The notes below the pieces were generated by a model, which saw nothing but the letters and a program-made list of their open reading frames with translations, did no database searches and was not told where the DNA came from. A program made the position numbers and the translations under genes. From DATGUN01 sp035301285 (GTDB lineage: Bacteria > Bacillota > Bacilli > Bacillales > Amphibacillaceae), in contig DATGUN010000023.1 of assembly GCA_035301285.1 (NCBI GenBank), forward strand, positions 1 to 17,249: a DNA stretch of 17,249 nt. Direction: 5' to 3'. Positions 7,543 through 15,576 of the stretch are shown one piece after another; positions within the stretch are counted from its first letter, which is position 1; each line of letters opens with the position of its first letter.

Positions 7543-8478
7543 TTATTTTTCGTCAATGCCTTCTTTCCACTTATCTACTTTGTTAGAATGGTCATCTACA
7601 AAATCCTCCGCAATTTTTTCCTTGTTTTTCTCCTTCACAAAAATGTCCTTCATTAATTTATTTTCGTCATCCTTATCCCAATCTTTTGCCATTCTTGTTG
7701 CAATTTTATATGCAGCAGGATGTCTGTCGGCAAAGTTTTTGTTGAATACTAAATTAATGTGGTCATCTGTGCCAGCATAAACTTTGTTTGGGTCATCCAA
7801 CATTTTCAAGTCCATCTCATTAAATATCCAATGTGGAGCCCATCCCGTTATAATAATCGGTTCTTGTTTTTCATATTTCTCCATCAGTTCGGATATCATA
7901 GACAGTTCCGATCCTTCATGTAGCTCCCAATCACCCAAACCATAATCGTTATCTTCTATCGCTTTATCGGTTTGTCTCATGATTCCATTTCTTGGATCGA
8001 TACCGGTAATCGTCCAGTTGACAGATTCCCCTAATTCCTCATTATCCTTCAAATCCTCCATCGAATCAATATCATCCATATACTCTGGGACTGCCAAAGA
8101 AAGTGAGGTCTCTTCTATTATATCAGAGCCCTTATAAGCTTCTATATCATCCCCATATTTATCAAAATAGTCTTTATGAGTGGATGGAAGCCAGCCGGAG
8201 GTATGAAAGGCATCCTTGTCTTCTGCAATACTGGCATACATAGACCCATCAGATTGAACTTGTGTCAATGTAACGTCGTAGCCAACATCCTCAAGCACTT
8301 CTGATAAAATAAAAGAGCGCACAGTCGATCCAGCATCGGAATATGGAATTTCAATTTCCTTTTCTCCCAATTCAATATTTTTGTCCTGGGAAAGAGCGTC
8401 TGCACTACATCCAGTCAATATGACAGCAAATGTTAAAATGGAAATGACTCCTAATAGCTTGAAATAGCGTTTGAGCAT
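7543..8478 (-). CDS. OpuAC-type glycine betaine ABC transporter binding lipoprotein
   Basis: A 311-residue exported lipoprotein: a basic, hydrophobic signal with the lipobox LTGC (Cys 24) is followed by a periplasmic-binding domain of the OpuAC family. Trp-containing stretches TSGWLPSTHKDYF, SVNWTITGIDPRNG and ITGWAPHWIF fit the aromatic cage that binds the quaternary ammonium of glycine betaine or related compounds. The mature protein is very rich in Asp and Glu, as exported proteins of halophiles often are. ATG 8478 is the start because AAGGAGG lies 8 nt upstream; an upstream in-frame extension of 18 codons has no such site. No permease or ATPase gene is adjacent and it is bounded by a terminator, so it is an orphan that must partner with a transporter elsewhere. 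Betaine versus choline or carnitine cannot be decided. Confidence 0.92.
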   Translation of the reverse strand: MLKRYFKLLGVISILTFAVILTGCSADALSQDKNIELGEKEIEIPYSDAGSTVRSFILSEVLEDVGYDVTLTQVQSDGSMYASIAEDKDAFHTSGWLPSTHKDYFDKYGDDIEAYKGSDIIEETSLSLAVPEYMDDIDSMEDLKDNEELGESVNWTITGIDPRNGIMRQTDKAIEDNDYGLGDWELHEGSELSMISELMEKYEKQEPIIITGWAPHWIFNEMDLKMLDDPNKVYAGTDDHINLVFNKNFADRHPAAYKIATRMAKDWDKDDENKLMKDIFVKEKNKEKIAEDFVDDHSNKVDKWKEGIDEK

Positions 8479-8529
8479 AAAATGTTCCTCCTTAAAATGT
8501 CTAATACAACACAAAATCATTTTTGGGTA

Positions 8530-8602
8530 CAAGCTATAAAACTAGGACACTATTCTATAGATGAAATTAATCTATATTGAACTTTGTCAGTTTTATAGCT
8601 TG
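8530..8602. repeat. Large nested inverted repeat (cruciform-like)
   Basis: CAAGCTATAAAACT (8530-8543) and AGTTTTATAGCTTG (8589-8602) are perfect 14-bp inverted arms; GACA (8546-8549) and TGTC (8585-8588) extend the stem after a 2-nt bulge. Inside, TATAGAT (8556-8562) and ATCTATA (8570-8576) form a second stem. Neither strand has a U tract after it, so it is not a standard terminator. It lies between the exporter stop codon and the lipoprotein start codon and could be a 3'-end processing structure, a regulator site or a small palindromic mobile element. Confidence 0.75.
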
Positions 8603-8630
8603 AAACGATTCAACATAAATGAATAATATG

Positions 8631-11270
8631 TTATTTATTATCTTCTCTATCGAGTAATCGGGATAGAATGTCATTCATTTGTTCATTATTCCGCTTCTGC
8701 TCTTCCAACAGCTTTTTCATATCATCATGTTTCTCCTCGAGTTGTGACTGATTCGTATCTGGATCTTTGCTGTCTGTTATATTCGAGTCATGTTGTTCAT
8801 CTGTATTTGTATCCGTATTTTCGTCTTGTTGTGAATCATTGCTCGCACCGGATGATAAACGGTTTGTATCTAAATGATGTTGATCATACACATGATGTTC
8901 ATCCGCATGTGCCAGATACTTATTATAGATTTCCTTATTATGATCCTTTGCATAGTTCATCAATGCACTGTACAGCAGACCATTAAATAATACTTTTTGA
9001 TCTGATGATACACTTAACAGATCATTGTATAGATGTTGCGTGACCTGATCAATTTCTATACCAGATACGCGGGAAGCAATACTTAGAGAATCACTGCTAC
9101 TGGATTCCTGCTCGTTAGATGGTGACATTTCCGCCTGTAACGCATGACCTTCCACGTCGATTTTGGGTAAGAGGCGATCTAACCATTTCGGCATATACCA
9201 CGACGCACTTCCAAATAATTTTGTCAATGCCGGAATTAACGTCATACGGACAATGATAGCATCGAATAATACTCCGAATGCCAGTGCAAGACCCATTGAT
9301 TTAATCATGACATCATCCTGGAATACGAAAGCGATAAATACACTGAACATAATCAATGCTGCCGCAATAATAACGGAACCACTTTCCTTAAGTCCGACTT
9401 TAATGGAATGTTCATTGTCATGCGTCTTACTATACTCTTCATGGATACGCGACATCAAGAATATTTCATAATCGATAGCCAATCCAAACAATACACCAAT
9501 GACGATAACTGGCAGAAATGCAAGTAATGGACCAGTGGTACCGACATTAAACCATTCGTTCATAAAACCATCTTGCATAATAAGCGTCGTGAACCCTAAA
9601 GTCGCTGTTAATGAAAGTACGAATCCTAATACCGCTTTTAATGGAATGATAATGGACCTGAATACAGTCATCAGCAGCACAAACGCTAACGCAATGATAA
9701 CTCCCGCGAATACCGGAATAGCGTCATTAAGCTTCTTCGACATATCAATGTTAATAACACTCTGTCCGGAAATTTCCGTTTCAAAATTGTACTCATCTTT
9801 AGCCTGATCATGATAGTCACGTAAATCATGTACAAGATCATTGGTTGATTCAGCATTTGGCCCTTCTTCAGGAATAATGCCGATTAAAGCATAGTCGTTA
9901 TTTTCATTTAATTGCGCTGGCGCAACCATGTCGACATTACTCATATCTTTAATATCATCGGTCACGTTATCTAGATCTTGTTCTAATGTATCTTGATCAT
10001 TTTTATCCTTCACATTGACAAGCATCGCTATTTGGCCATTATACCCCTCACCAAATTCATCTGAAATGATGTCATATCCCTTTTTCTCAGTGGTGTTGTC
10101 CGGACTCATCCCATCATCTGGTATACCTAGCCGCATATGGGACATAGGGAGAGCTGCTACCACTAAAATGACCAAACCAAGGAATAAAGCTAATACAGGC
10201 TTCCCAACTACAAATTTTGACCAAGGTGTAGTCGTTGTATCTTTCTTTTCAACTTTATTTTGTTTTGGACGAATATGCTTATGAAAAATACTGATTATAG
10301 CCGGTAAAAGTGTCAACGCACTTAAGACAGCTACAAACACACTAATTGCCGAAGAAAAGCCCATAACGGCCAAGAAATCAATGCCAATAAGTGATAGACC
10401 ACAAACAGCGATAATGACTGTAACACCAGCGAAAACCACGGCACTTCCTGCTGTTCCAAGAGCCAATCCAACTGCTTTTACGTGGCTTTTTTCTGTTTTG
10501 ATAATTTCCCTATACCTGGATAAAATAAATAGGGAATAATCAATACCGACTGCCAGCCCAATCATTACAGCTAATGTTAATGTTACATCGGGAATATCAA
10601 ATGTATAGGTCAATAATGAAATGATACCGACCCCTGAGCCTAGACCTATAAGAGCACTCACGATTGGCATACCAGCAGCAACCAATGAACCAAATGTAAT
10701 CAGTAATATAATAAACGCAGCGATGATTCCAATGACTTCGGAGACTCCTCCTACATCAATATCTGGTCCGCCACCTGTCATTTCTGTCTGAATAAGATGT
10801 TGATCTTTCAAATCATCTAGTTCATCATTTACATTATCTATCGATGCATCCTTTAGATTTGTTTGTGAAACAACATAGTTTATATCTGCGAATGCTGTTG
10901 TTTCGTCATCATTGATTTGTTCTGTCTCATATGGATCTGTAATACCTTCTACATAATCATCGTTTTTTTTGATGTTATCCAATGTTTCTTGGATATCTTC
11001 CTTCATACTTTCTTCTGTAATACCATCATCAGAGTTTGTATGAAATACAATACGTATCGAGGCCTTCTCACTATCTTGATTAAATTCATCCCCGATCTTT
11101 TCATTCGTATCTAACGATTTCAACCCATTCATTTCAATATCATTATCAAATTCGGGAGCATTGGACGTTAACGGCGTAATAACTGCCGCTAATAAAACGA
11201 TCCATGCAAGAACACTCCACCATTTGTGTTTAGCAATAAATGAACCTAATTTAGATAATATCTTTGACAT
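8631..11270 (-). CDS. MMPL/RND-family exporter with long C-terminal tail
   Basis: An 879-residue exporter of the MMPL/RND type (relatives include Bacillus YdfJ and mycobacterial MmpL). It has the repeated topology of one membrane helix, a large outside loop (about 40-175 and 380-515), then five helices, twice. The signature motifs are GLAVGIDYSLFILSRYRE (Asp 244) and GLAIDYEIFLMSRIHEEY (Asp 600), whose Asp residues carry the proton relay. The usual exporter ends near residue 703; about 175 more residues follow, with a helical part (about 735-795), a Ser/Asp/Asn/Gln-rich low-complexity linker (about 805-845) and a charged C-terminal helix with coiled-coil character. The start has GGGAGG 8 nt upstream. 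The TetR-type gene 33 bp upstream is in the same operon and very likely controls it. Substrate unknown: lipids, surfactants or drugs are possible. Confidence 0.93.
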   Translation of the reverse strand: MSKILSKLGSFIAKHKWWSVLAWIVLLAAVITPLTSNAPEFDNDIEMNGLKSLDTNEKIGDEFNQDSEKASIRIVFHTNSDDGITEESMKEDIQETLDNIKKNDDYVEGITDPYETEQINDDETTAFADINYVVSQTNLKDASIDNVNDELDDLKDQHLIQTEMTGGGPDIDVGGVSEVIGIIAAFIILLITFGSLVAAGMPIVSALIGLGSGVGIISLLTYTFDIPDVTLTLAVMIGLAVGIDYSLFILSRYREIIKTEKSHVKAVGLALGTAGSAVVFAGVTVIIAVCGLSLIGIDFLAVMGFSSAISVFVAVLSALTLLPAIISIFHKHIRPKQNKVEKKDTTTTPWSKFVVGKPVLALFLGLVILVVAALPMSHMRLGIPDDGMSPDNTTEKKGYDIISDEFGEGYNGQIAMLVNVKDKNDQDTLEQDLDNVTDDIKDMSNVDMVAPAQLNENNDYALIGIIPEEGPNAESTNDLVHDLRDYHDQAKDEYNFETEISGQSVINIDMSKKLNDAIPVFAGVIIALAFVLLMTVFRSIIIPLKAVLGFVLSLTATLGFTTLIMQDGFMNEWFNVGTTGPLLAFLPVIVIGVLFGLAIDYEIFLMSRIHEEYSKTHDNEHSIKVGLKESGSVIIAAALIMFSVFIAFVFQDDVMIKSMGLALAFGVLFDAIIVRMTLIPALTKLFGSASWYMPKWLDRLLPKIDVEGHALQAEMSPSNEQESSSSDSLSIASRVSGIEIDQVTQHLYNDLLSVSSDQKVLFNGLLYSALMNYAKDHNKEIYNKYLAHADEHHVYDQHHLDTNRLSSGASNDSQQDENTDTNTDEQHDSNITDSKDPDTNQSQLEEKHDDMKKLLEEQKRNNEQMNDILSRLLDREDNK

Positions 11271-11303
11271 AATTTTTCCTCCCTGTCTGTGATGTCTTTA
11301 TAT

Positions 11304-12185
11304 TTATAAATCTGTTGATTTCAATACCGTCTCTAAATGTGTAACTAATGGCTCGAAACCGTCGATGTTCCTCAAATATAAAAGTAAGGATTTAATGATA
11401 AACTTTCTTGGTTCCTTTCCATCCAGCTCTTTGCGTAAGTATTGAATGGCCGAAATAGATTCCACTTGTTCCTCTTTCGACTGGCGCAATCTATAAATTT
11501 CCTTTTCGGCTTCTTCTAAAATTTGATCAATTTGTTCCTTGGGTGATATTAACGTTATATTCTCCTCAAACGCTTCAAATTCTGACATGTTGTCAGACGT
11601 TAATACAGGTTTTACATGTTTTGTGTGATTAATCAACATCTCAAGACGATCCACAACAAATCTGACCGCCTTTTCAGAATTAATATTTTTGTCCTCTTTA
11701 ATGGCAAGTATGATATATTCTTTTATGGCAGCTTGTAACATAAGTGTGAAATCCCAAATATATGGATCGACTTTGCTTCCATATGTCTCTGAAAGGCGGT
11801 CTTTATACCAATTCATCGTGGTAAGATGAATCCTGTCAACAAGGCTCGCGACCCTATTATTCTGTGGAATGAATGTTCCAAGTAACATGAATATAAAGCT
11901 CTTATTTTCAACGATAATATCAAATTGCGTGGCAATTTTATTAATAAGTTTTTCCTTTGCTGATAAGGAAGGATCAAAATCCAGATTCATCGTATGTTGG
12001 AACAATTTTAATCGGCCATAATCGATAACCTGAATCAATAATTCTTCTTTAGAGTCAAAATAAGTATAAAATGTCCCCTTTGAAATCCCGCAATCTTCGG
12101 CAACTTCTTGTACTGAGGTGGAAAAATAACTTTTTTCTGAAAAGAACCGAATGGCTGACAGCATTATTTCTTCTTTTTTATCCAT
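11304..12185 (-). CDS. TetR-family regulator of the MMPL exporter operon
   Basis: A 293-residue transcription regulator. The N-terminus has the TetR helix-turn-helix, STSVQEVAEDCGISKGTFY followed by TYFDSKEELL. A ligand-binding all-helical part follows to about residue 195. TetR proteins are usually about 190-210 residues; here roughly 90 extra residues follow, charged and helical (PKEQIDQILEEAEKEIYRLR), perhaps a dimerisation coiled coil. The start is at ATG 12185 because GAGG is 8 nt upstream; two earlier in-frame codons (GTG 12194, ATG 12191) are too close to it. It is the first gene of the exporter operon and has a strong promoter with palindromic sites, so autoregulation is likely. The inducer is unknown. 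Confidence 0.92.
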   Translation of the reverse strand: MDKKEEIMLSAIRFFSEKSYFSTSVQEVAEDCGISKGTFYTYFDSKEELLIQVIDYGRLKLFQHTMNLDFDPSLSAKEKLINKIATQFDIIVENKSFIFMLLGTFIPQNNRVASLVDRIHLTTMNWYKDRLSETYGSKVDPYIWDFTLMLQAAIKEYIILAIKEDKNINSEKAVRFVVDRLEMLINHTKHVKPVLTSDNMSEFEAFEENITLISPKEQIDQILEEAEKEIYRLRQSKEEQVESISAIQYLRKELDGKEPRKFIIKSLLLYLRNIDGFEPLVTHLETVLKSTDL

Positions 12186-12221
12186 GATCATCACCTCTTC
12201 AAAGTTTATATGTCATATACC

Positions 12222-12242
12222 CGAAAGTTACTTCAACTTTCG
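12222..12242. repeat. Inverted repeat in tetR leader, possible operator
   Basis: CGAAAGTT and AACTTTCG are perfect 8-bp inverted arms around ACTTC, 37 bp before the tetR start codon. It could be a second operator or a hairpin in the 5' leader. Confidence 0.5.
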
Positions 12243-12282
12243 TTGGAAATTCCTTCTCAAATAAACCTTACAACAAACAGAG

Positions 12283-12315
12283 TGACTCATAGGTCATGAA
12301 AAAACCAATGAGTCA
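12283..12315. promoter_or_regulatory. Inverted repeat downstream of tetR promoter, possible operator
   Basis: TGACTCAT (12283-12290) and ATGAGTCA (12308-12315) are perfect inverted arms, extended by GGT and ACC after a one-base mismatch. It lies just after the expected transcription start, a place where a repressor would block elongation. The wide spacing would also allow an RNA hairpin. Confidence 0.5.
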
Positions 12316-12326
12316 ACATGATTAAT

Positions 12327-12355
12327 ATTTTAATGACTATATAGTTTTTTGTCAA
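12327..12355 (-). promoter_or_regulatory. Promoter of tetR-MMPL operon with spacer palindrome
   Basis: TTGACA (12350-12355, perfect) and TAAAAT (12327-12332, 5 of 6) are 17 bp apart. The spacer contains the perfect palindrome ACTATATAGT (12336-12345), inside a wider TGAC...GTCA pair, the classic position for a TetR-type operator that blocks RNA polymerase. Confidence 0.75.
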
Positions 12356-12411
12356 CTGCTTAGTTTTATGTTTTTCGAAAACCCTATTTACACAAGATTA
12401 TTATTCTCAAA

Positions 12412-12450
12412 ACAAAAAAACTCTCCCACAAAAAATGTGAGAAAGAGTTT
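12412..12450 (-). terminator. Terminator after the small lipoprotein gene
   Basis: On the minus strand AAACTCT-TTCTCACA pairs with TGTGGGAGAGTTT around a T-rich loop and runs into TTTTTTTGTTTT. It lies about 70 bp after the stop codon of the lipoprotein gene. Confidence 0.85.
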
Positions 12451-12516
12451 CGTAAACGGAAAATGTAATTTACGTTGGCACAGAAGGTTTTCACCATAAC
12501 GAGCTTCTCGATATTT

Positions 12517-12903
12517 TTATTCCGGATATTCGTTCCGATTCATCTCAAACACAACGTCACCGACAACATCCTCAAAATCATTCGCCTGATTCGTTTGTTT
12601 AATGAGTTTGGCATTATCTTCATCCTTTTTATTGTCAAAAACAACATAAAAATTATCGCCGTCCATTTCTATACCGAAATACCTCACTTCATTTATGAAG
12701 CCAGTTGAATGTTGGTTAAAATCGAAGGTATCCTTATGATTATCTTCGTTCTCCACCGTAAGCACTTTTTCCTTGGAAAACTCAAGCTTTACATTTCCTT
12801 TATTTGAGACTGCAAACCATTCTCCGGCGTATTTATCTGATGGTTTACAGGCTGCTAATACTAAAAAAACAATAAATAGGACAGCCATCTGTTTAATACG
12901 CAT
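12517..12903 (-). CDS. Small lipoprotein of unknown function
   Basis: A 128-residue protein with a short lipoprotein signal, hydrophobic residues 5-18 followed by LAAC (Cys 19). The mature part is about 110 residues, alternating hydrophobic and charged residues and probably mostly beta strand (GEWFAVSNKGNVKLEFS, YFGIEMDGDNFYVVF). It is acidic toward the C-terminus. I do not recognise the family. GGAGG lies 7 nt before the ATG. It follows the dehydrogenase gene by 73 bp and has its own terminator, so it may be the last gene of that transcript or a separate unit. It is probably anchored to the outer face of the membrane. Confidence 0.85.
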   Translation of the reverse strand: MRIKQMAVLFIVFLVLAACKPSDKYAGEWFAVSNKGNVKLEFSKEKVLTVENEDNHKDTFDFNQHSTGFINEVRYFGIEMDGDNFYVVFDNKKDEDNAKLIKQTNQANDFEDVVGDVVFEMNRNEYPE

Positions 12904-12976
12904 GACCTCTCCTCCAACCCCAATATTTTAGTAATGTTTATGTACATTTATCGCCATACATTTCAGTAGGATTTTA

Positions 12977-13678
12977 TTATACTGGTCTTACTGTAACTTC
13001 ATTCACGTTCACATGTTCAGGTTGTGTTATAGCGTAAATAACGGCTTTTGCAATATCAGTCGGTTCAAGTTTTTTTCGATCCGCTTCAAACGGACTTTTT
13101 GAGCTTAAGGGTGTTTCTACCATCCCAGGTGAATTGTTGGTGGTTCTTACACCCGTGTTGGCGAGTTCTTTTTCCAATCCGGTGGAAATCGCACGCACAG
13201 CAAATTTGGTAGCACAATAAACCGTCAGTCTTTCAATAACCTCAAAACTTGAATCAGAAGCAATATTTACAATGTGCCCATTTTTTCGTTCCAACATCTC
13301 TGGCACTGAATGGATACCATAAAGAACACCTTTAATGTTTATATCAATCATCTGATCCCAGTCAGAAAATTCACCATCCAAAACCCTGCTCGAGCCCATT
13401 TTCCCGGCATTGTTTACATAAATATCGATACTTCCAAATACTTGCCTCGCACGTTCTGCCAAAAAGTCAACATCTTGTTGCTTTGTCACATCGGTTTGTA
13501 CACATAATATATTTTCTGATTCACCCACTTCTATGACTATGTTATCAAGCTTTTCTTTATTTCTTGCCGCAAGTACAACATTGGCACCTTCCTTTCTAAG
13601 TTCTGTTACAATAGCCGTTCCAATACCACTGCTTCCCCCTGTAACAATAGCTGTTTTTCCGATCAGTTGTTTTGACAT
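12977..13678 (-). CDS. Short-chain dehydrogenase/reductase (SDR)
   Basis: A 233-residue classical SDR. The Rossmann nucleotide motif TGGSSGIG is at 13-20, NNAG at 89-92, and the catalytic set is Ser 141, Tyr 154 and Lys 158 (YCATK). Ala-Arg-Asn at 38-40 after the second strand suggests NADP(H) over NAD(H). The C-terminus NVNEVTVRPV is typical of the YdfG/clavaldehyde-dehydrogenase-like group, whose members oxidise or reduce small hydroxy or keto compounds; the true substrate is unknown. GGGAG lies 9 nt before the ATG. The gene follows the MFS exporter by 86 bp, with a possible promoter of its own in the gap, so it could be part of the same detoxification unit or separately transcribed. Confidence 0.92.
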   Translation of the reverse strand: MSKQLIGKTAIVTGGSSGIGTAIVTELRKEGANVVLAARNKEKLDNIVIEVGESENILCVQTDVTKQQDVDFLAERARQVFGSIDIYVNNAGKMGSSRVLDGEFSDWDQMIDINIKGVLYGIHSVPEMLERKNGHIVNIASDSSFEVIERLTVYCATKFAVRAISTGLEKELANTGVRTTNNSPGMVETPLSSKSPFEADRKKLEPTDIAKAVIYAITQPEHVNVNEVTVRPV

Positions 13679-13724
13679 TGTCGTTCACTCCCTGATTAAA
13701 AATAAAATCCCTAAAGTACGCATT

Positions 13725-13753
13725 AATATAACAAAGCCAACCAATGATTTGAA
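13725..13753 (-). promoter_or_regulatory. Possible promoter of the SDR gene
   Basis: TTCAAA (13748-13753, 4 of 6) and TATATT (13725-13730, 5 of 6) are separated by 17 bp in the gap between the exporter and SDR genes. The -35 box is weak; read-through from upstream is equally possible. Confidence 0.4.
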
Positions 13754-13764
13754 TACTTACAAGG

Positions 13765-14943
13765 TTAGTGAGATGGAATGTACTTATGCTTTACTCTATC
13801 AGCAGATTTGTCCTGTGTCACTCTCGGACCAAGCAACATAGAAACCATGCCCACAAATCCATAGATAACAAACGTTGAAGGATATCCTATAATATCAATG
13901 ATCACTCCGGCAAATAAAGAGCCAATCACTTGCCCGACTGCTAGAAGTAAAAAAGGTGTTCCAATACCCAATGACGCATTCGTAATAAACACTTTGATTC
14001 CCCACACCATCAACAAACCTGTAATGAAAATGTAGGAGACTCCAAATAACGCAGCTGAAAAATAAGATACAAACCATTGTTCAGGATGCCATGCAAGCAA
14101 GAAACTCGCTGCACTGATGATCAAACACCCCCACTTATAAGCTGATGAAATCCCGAAACGTTTAATGAGTGACCCAGAGAAACCTCCCAACAAACCAAAA
14201 ACACCAAGGATGACCCAAAATAAAGGAAGTTGCCAGCCAATATAAGCATTCGTCGATTTCATAAAGTCAATAGCAAATGTCCAAAATACTGCCGTAGATA
14301 TTCCTAGTGTGGTGGAACTGATGACTAACGGTATAGCACCTTTGACGCCTTTAATGGAGAACTTTCCCTTTTCAAAAGTTACGTGCCGATGCGTATCAGG
14401 ACGTGGGAGTATTTTTGAATTCCATATGAGTGCTACGATTCCAACAAGCGCATAGATCAAATAAGTGAATCGCCAAGATGATGCCAGAAATATTGCCCCA
14501 ATTCCTGAAAGAACAAGACCTATACTGGTTCCGGAATTAATCCATGTATTGCCGCTACCTTGCTTTTCTCTTTCAATCCAAAGTGTAATCGCTGTACCAT
14601 ACGGGGGTGAAGCAAATCCCGTACTTGCGCCAGCTAATAAAACACCAAATCCCAGTACCCATACATCAGGGGACACGCCCATAATGATCAATCCCATGAT
14701 TGCTAGAGACCCAGCAATAAGAATCATGACACGAGGGCCTTTATCAACTGTTAAAACTGTGGAGAGAACAATCGCTAAACAATAGGACAAATAAAAAAGG
14801 GAAGAAATGATGCCGGATATCGATGGGGACATGGCTAAATCATGACTGATATTCGGTAGCAGCAAACCATAACTGAATCTTGCCAGACCATAAGTCACTG
14901 CAATCATGGTAATCCCAGGAAACACTAACTTCGACATTTTCAT
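13765..14943 (-). CDS. MFS transporter, YbfB/YjiJ type
   Basis: A 392-residue protein with about 12 membrane segments. The opening TYGLARFSYGLLLPNI is the family hallmark of YbfB/YjiJ-type (MFS_4) transporters. GASTGFASPPYGTAITLWI and RFGISSAYKWG further on also fit the major facilitator fold. These proteins are assumed to be exporters of small molecules; substrates are mostly unknown. Of several in-frame start codons, ATG 14943 is chosen because GGAGG lies 9 nt upstream; ATG 14952 directly abuts the same site. It follows a TetR-family gene by 62 bp with a palindromic operator in between, so repression by that regulator is likely. Confidence 0.9.
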   Translation of the reverse strand: MKMSKLVFPGITMIAVTYGLARFSYGLLLPNISHDLAMSPSISGIISSLFYLSYCLAIVLSTVLTVDKGPRVMILIAGSLAIMGLIIMGVSPDVWVLGFGVLLAGASTGFASPPYGTAITLWIEREKQGSGNTWINSGTSIGLVLSGIGAIFLASSWRFTYLIYALVGIVALIWNSKILPRPDTHRHVTFEKGKFSIKGVKGAIPLVISSTTLGISTAVFWTFAIDFMKSTNAYIGWQLPLFWVILGVFGLLGGFSGSLIKRFGISSAYKWGCLIISAASFLLAWHPEQWFVSYFSAALFGVSYIFITGLLMVWGIKVFITNASLGIGTPFLLLAVGQVIGSLFAGVIIDIIGYPSTFVIYGFVGMVSMLLGPRVTQDKSADRVKHKYIPSH

Positions 14944-14971
14944 AATATCCATTCCTCCCACTAATTTTATA

Positions 14972-14987
14972 TAGAACGACCTTTCTA
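14972..14987. promoter_or_regulatory. TetR operator before the MFS gene
   Basis: TAGAACGACCTTTCTA is a near-perfect palindrome of the TAGAA-N6-TTCTA form. It differs by one base from a second copy at 15577-15592. It overlaps a possible promoter region (TTGCCA upstream, TATATAAAAT downstream) of the MFS gene. Confidence 0.8.
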
Positions 14988-15005
14988 TTTCATGGCAAAA
15001 AAATA

Positions 15006-15557
15006 TCAAACAGAATAAACAACTTTTTTTGCCATATCTTTTGCGTAAGATACAGCTTTCTCCGGTCCGATTAATGTTGTCATAGAAGTTGCCCCTTCAA
15101 GCAACAATGTAAAATAATAAGCTAGGTCATGATAATTTTCCTCATCAATCCGTTTAGCCAAACCCTGGAAATAACGTAACAGTCTTGATTTGTGCGAACG
15201 CGCAATACTTTCAATATTGTTATCGGTTCCTGCATAATCTTCAATGGCCCGTAAAAACATATCCCCTTTATAAGACTCTTCTTTTAACCACTGTCCATGT
15301 GCTTCTACTGCCATAAGGAAAGGCGTCTCATTTTCTCCTTGTACAAATTGATCCAGATATGACCAATATCTTGTTTCTCTTTGTTTTAAAACTTCTTCAA
15401 CCAGTTGTTCTTTAGATGAAAAATGGTTGTATAGTGTCATGTTTGCAACATCCGCTTCATTAATAATTTGTTTTAAACCAACACCTCGAAATCCATATTC
15501 ATAAAATAACCTTTCTGCCGCGTTTAAGATATCTTCTTTTTTTTGTGGTATATTCAT
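15006..15557 (-). CDS. TetR-family repressor of the MFS/SDR unit
   Basis: A 183-residue TetR-type repressor of normal length. The DNA-binding domain reads ILNAAERLFYEYGFRGVG, GLKQIINEADVANMTLYNHF and SSKEQLVEEVL, the typical three-helix pattern. The C-terminal part is helical with several aromatic residues (RYWSYLDQF, YYFTLLLEG), suitable for binding a hydrophobic ligand. ATG 15557 is the start because GGAGG lies 5 nt upstream; an ATG at 15569 would place the ribosome binding site inside the gene. Two copies of the same palindrome, before this gene and before the following MFS gene, indicate that it represses both itself and the exporter. The inducer is unknown. Confidence 0.93.
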   Translation of the reverse strand: MNIPQKKEDILNAAERLFYEYGFRGVGLKQIINEADVANMTLYNHFSSKEQLVEEVLKQRETRYWSYLDQFVQGENETPFLMAVEAHGQWLKEESYKGDMFLRAIEDYAGTDNNIESIARSHKSRLLRYFQGLAKRIDEENYHDLAYYFTLLLEGATSMTTLIGPEKAVSYAKDMAKKVVYSV

Positions 15558-15576
15558 ACAATCCTCCATAAATAGA

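Noticed and set aside
8530..8602. Intrinsic terminator for the MMPL exporter gene.
   Set aside because: The stem is strong but no T run follows on the minus strand (TACCCAAAAATG follows).
9163..9807. Two 102-codon open frames on the plus strand.
   Set aside because: They lie fully antisense to the MMPL exporter, lack ribosome binding sites and mirror its hydrophobic codon pattern.
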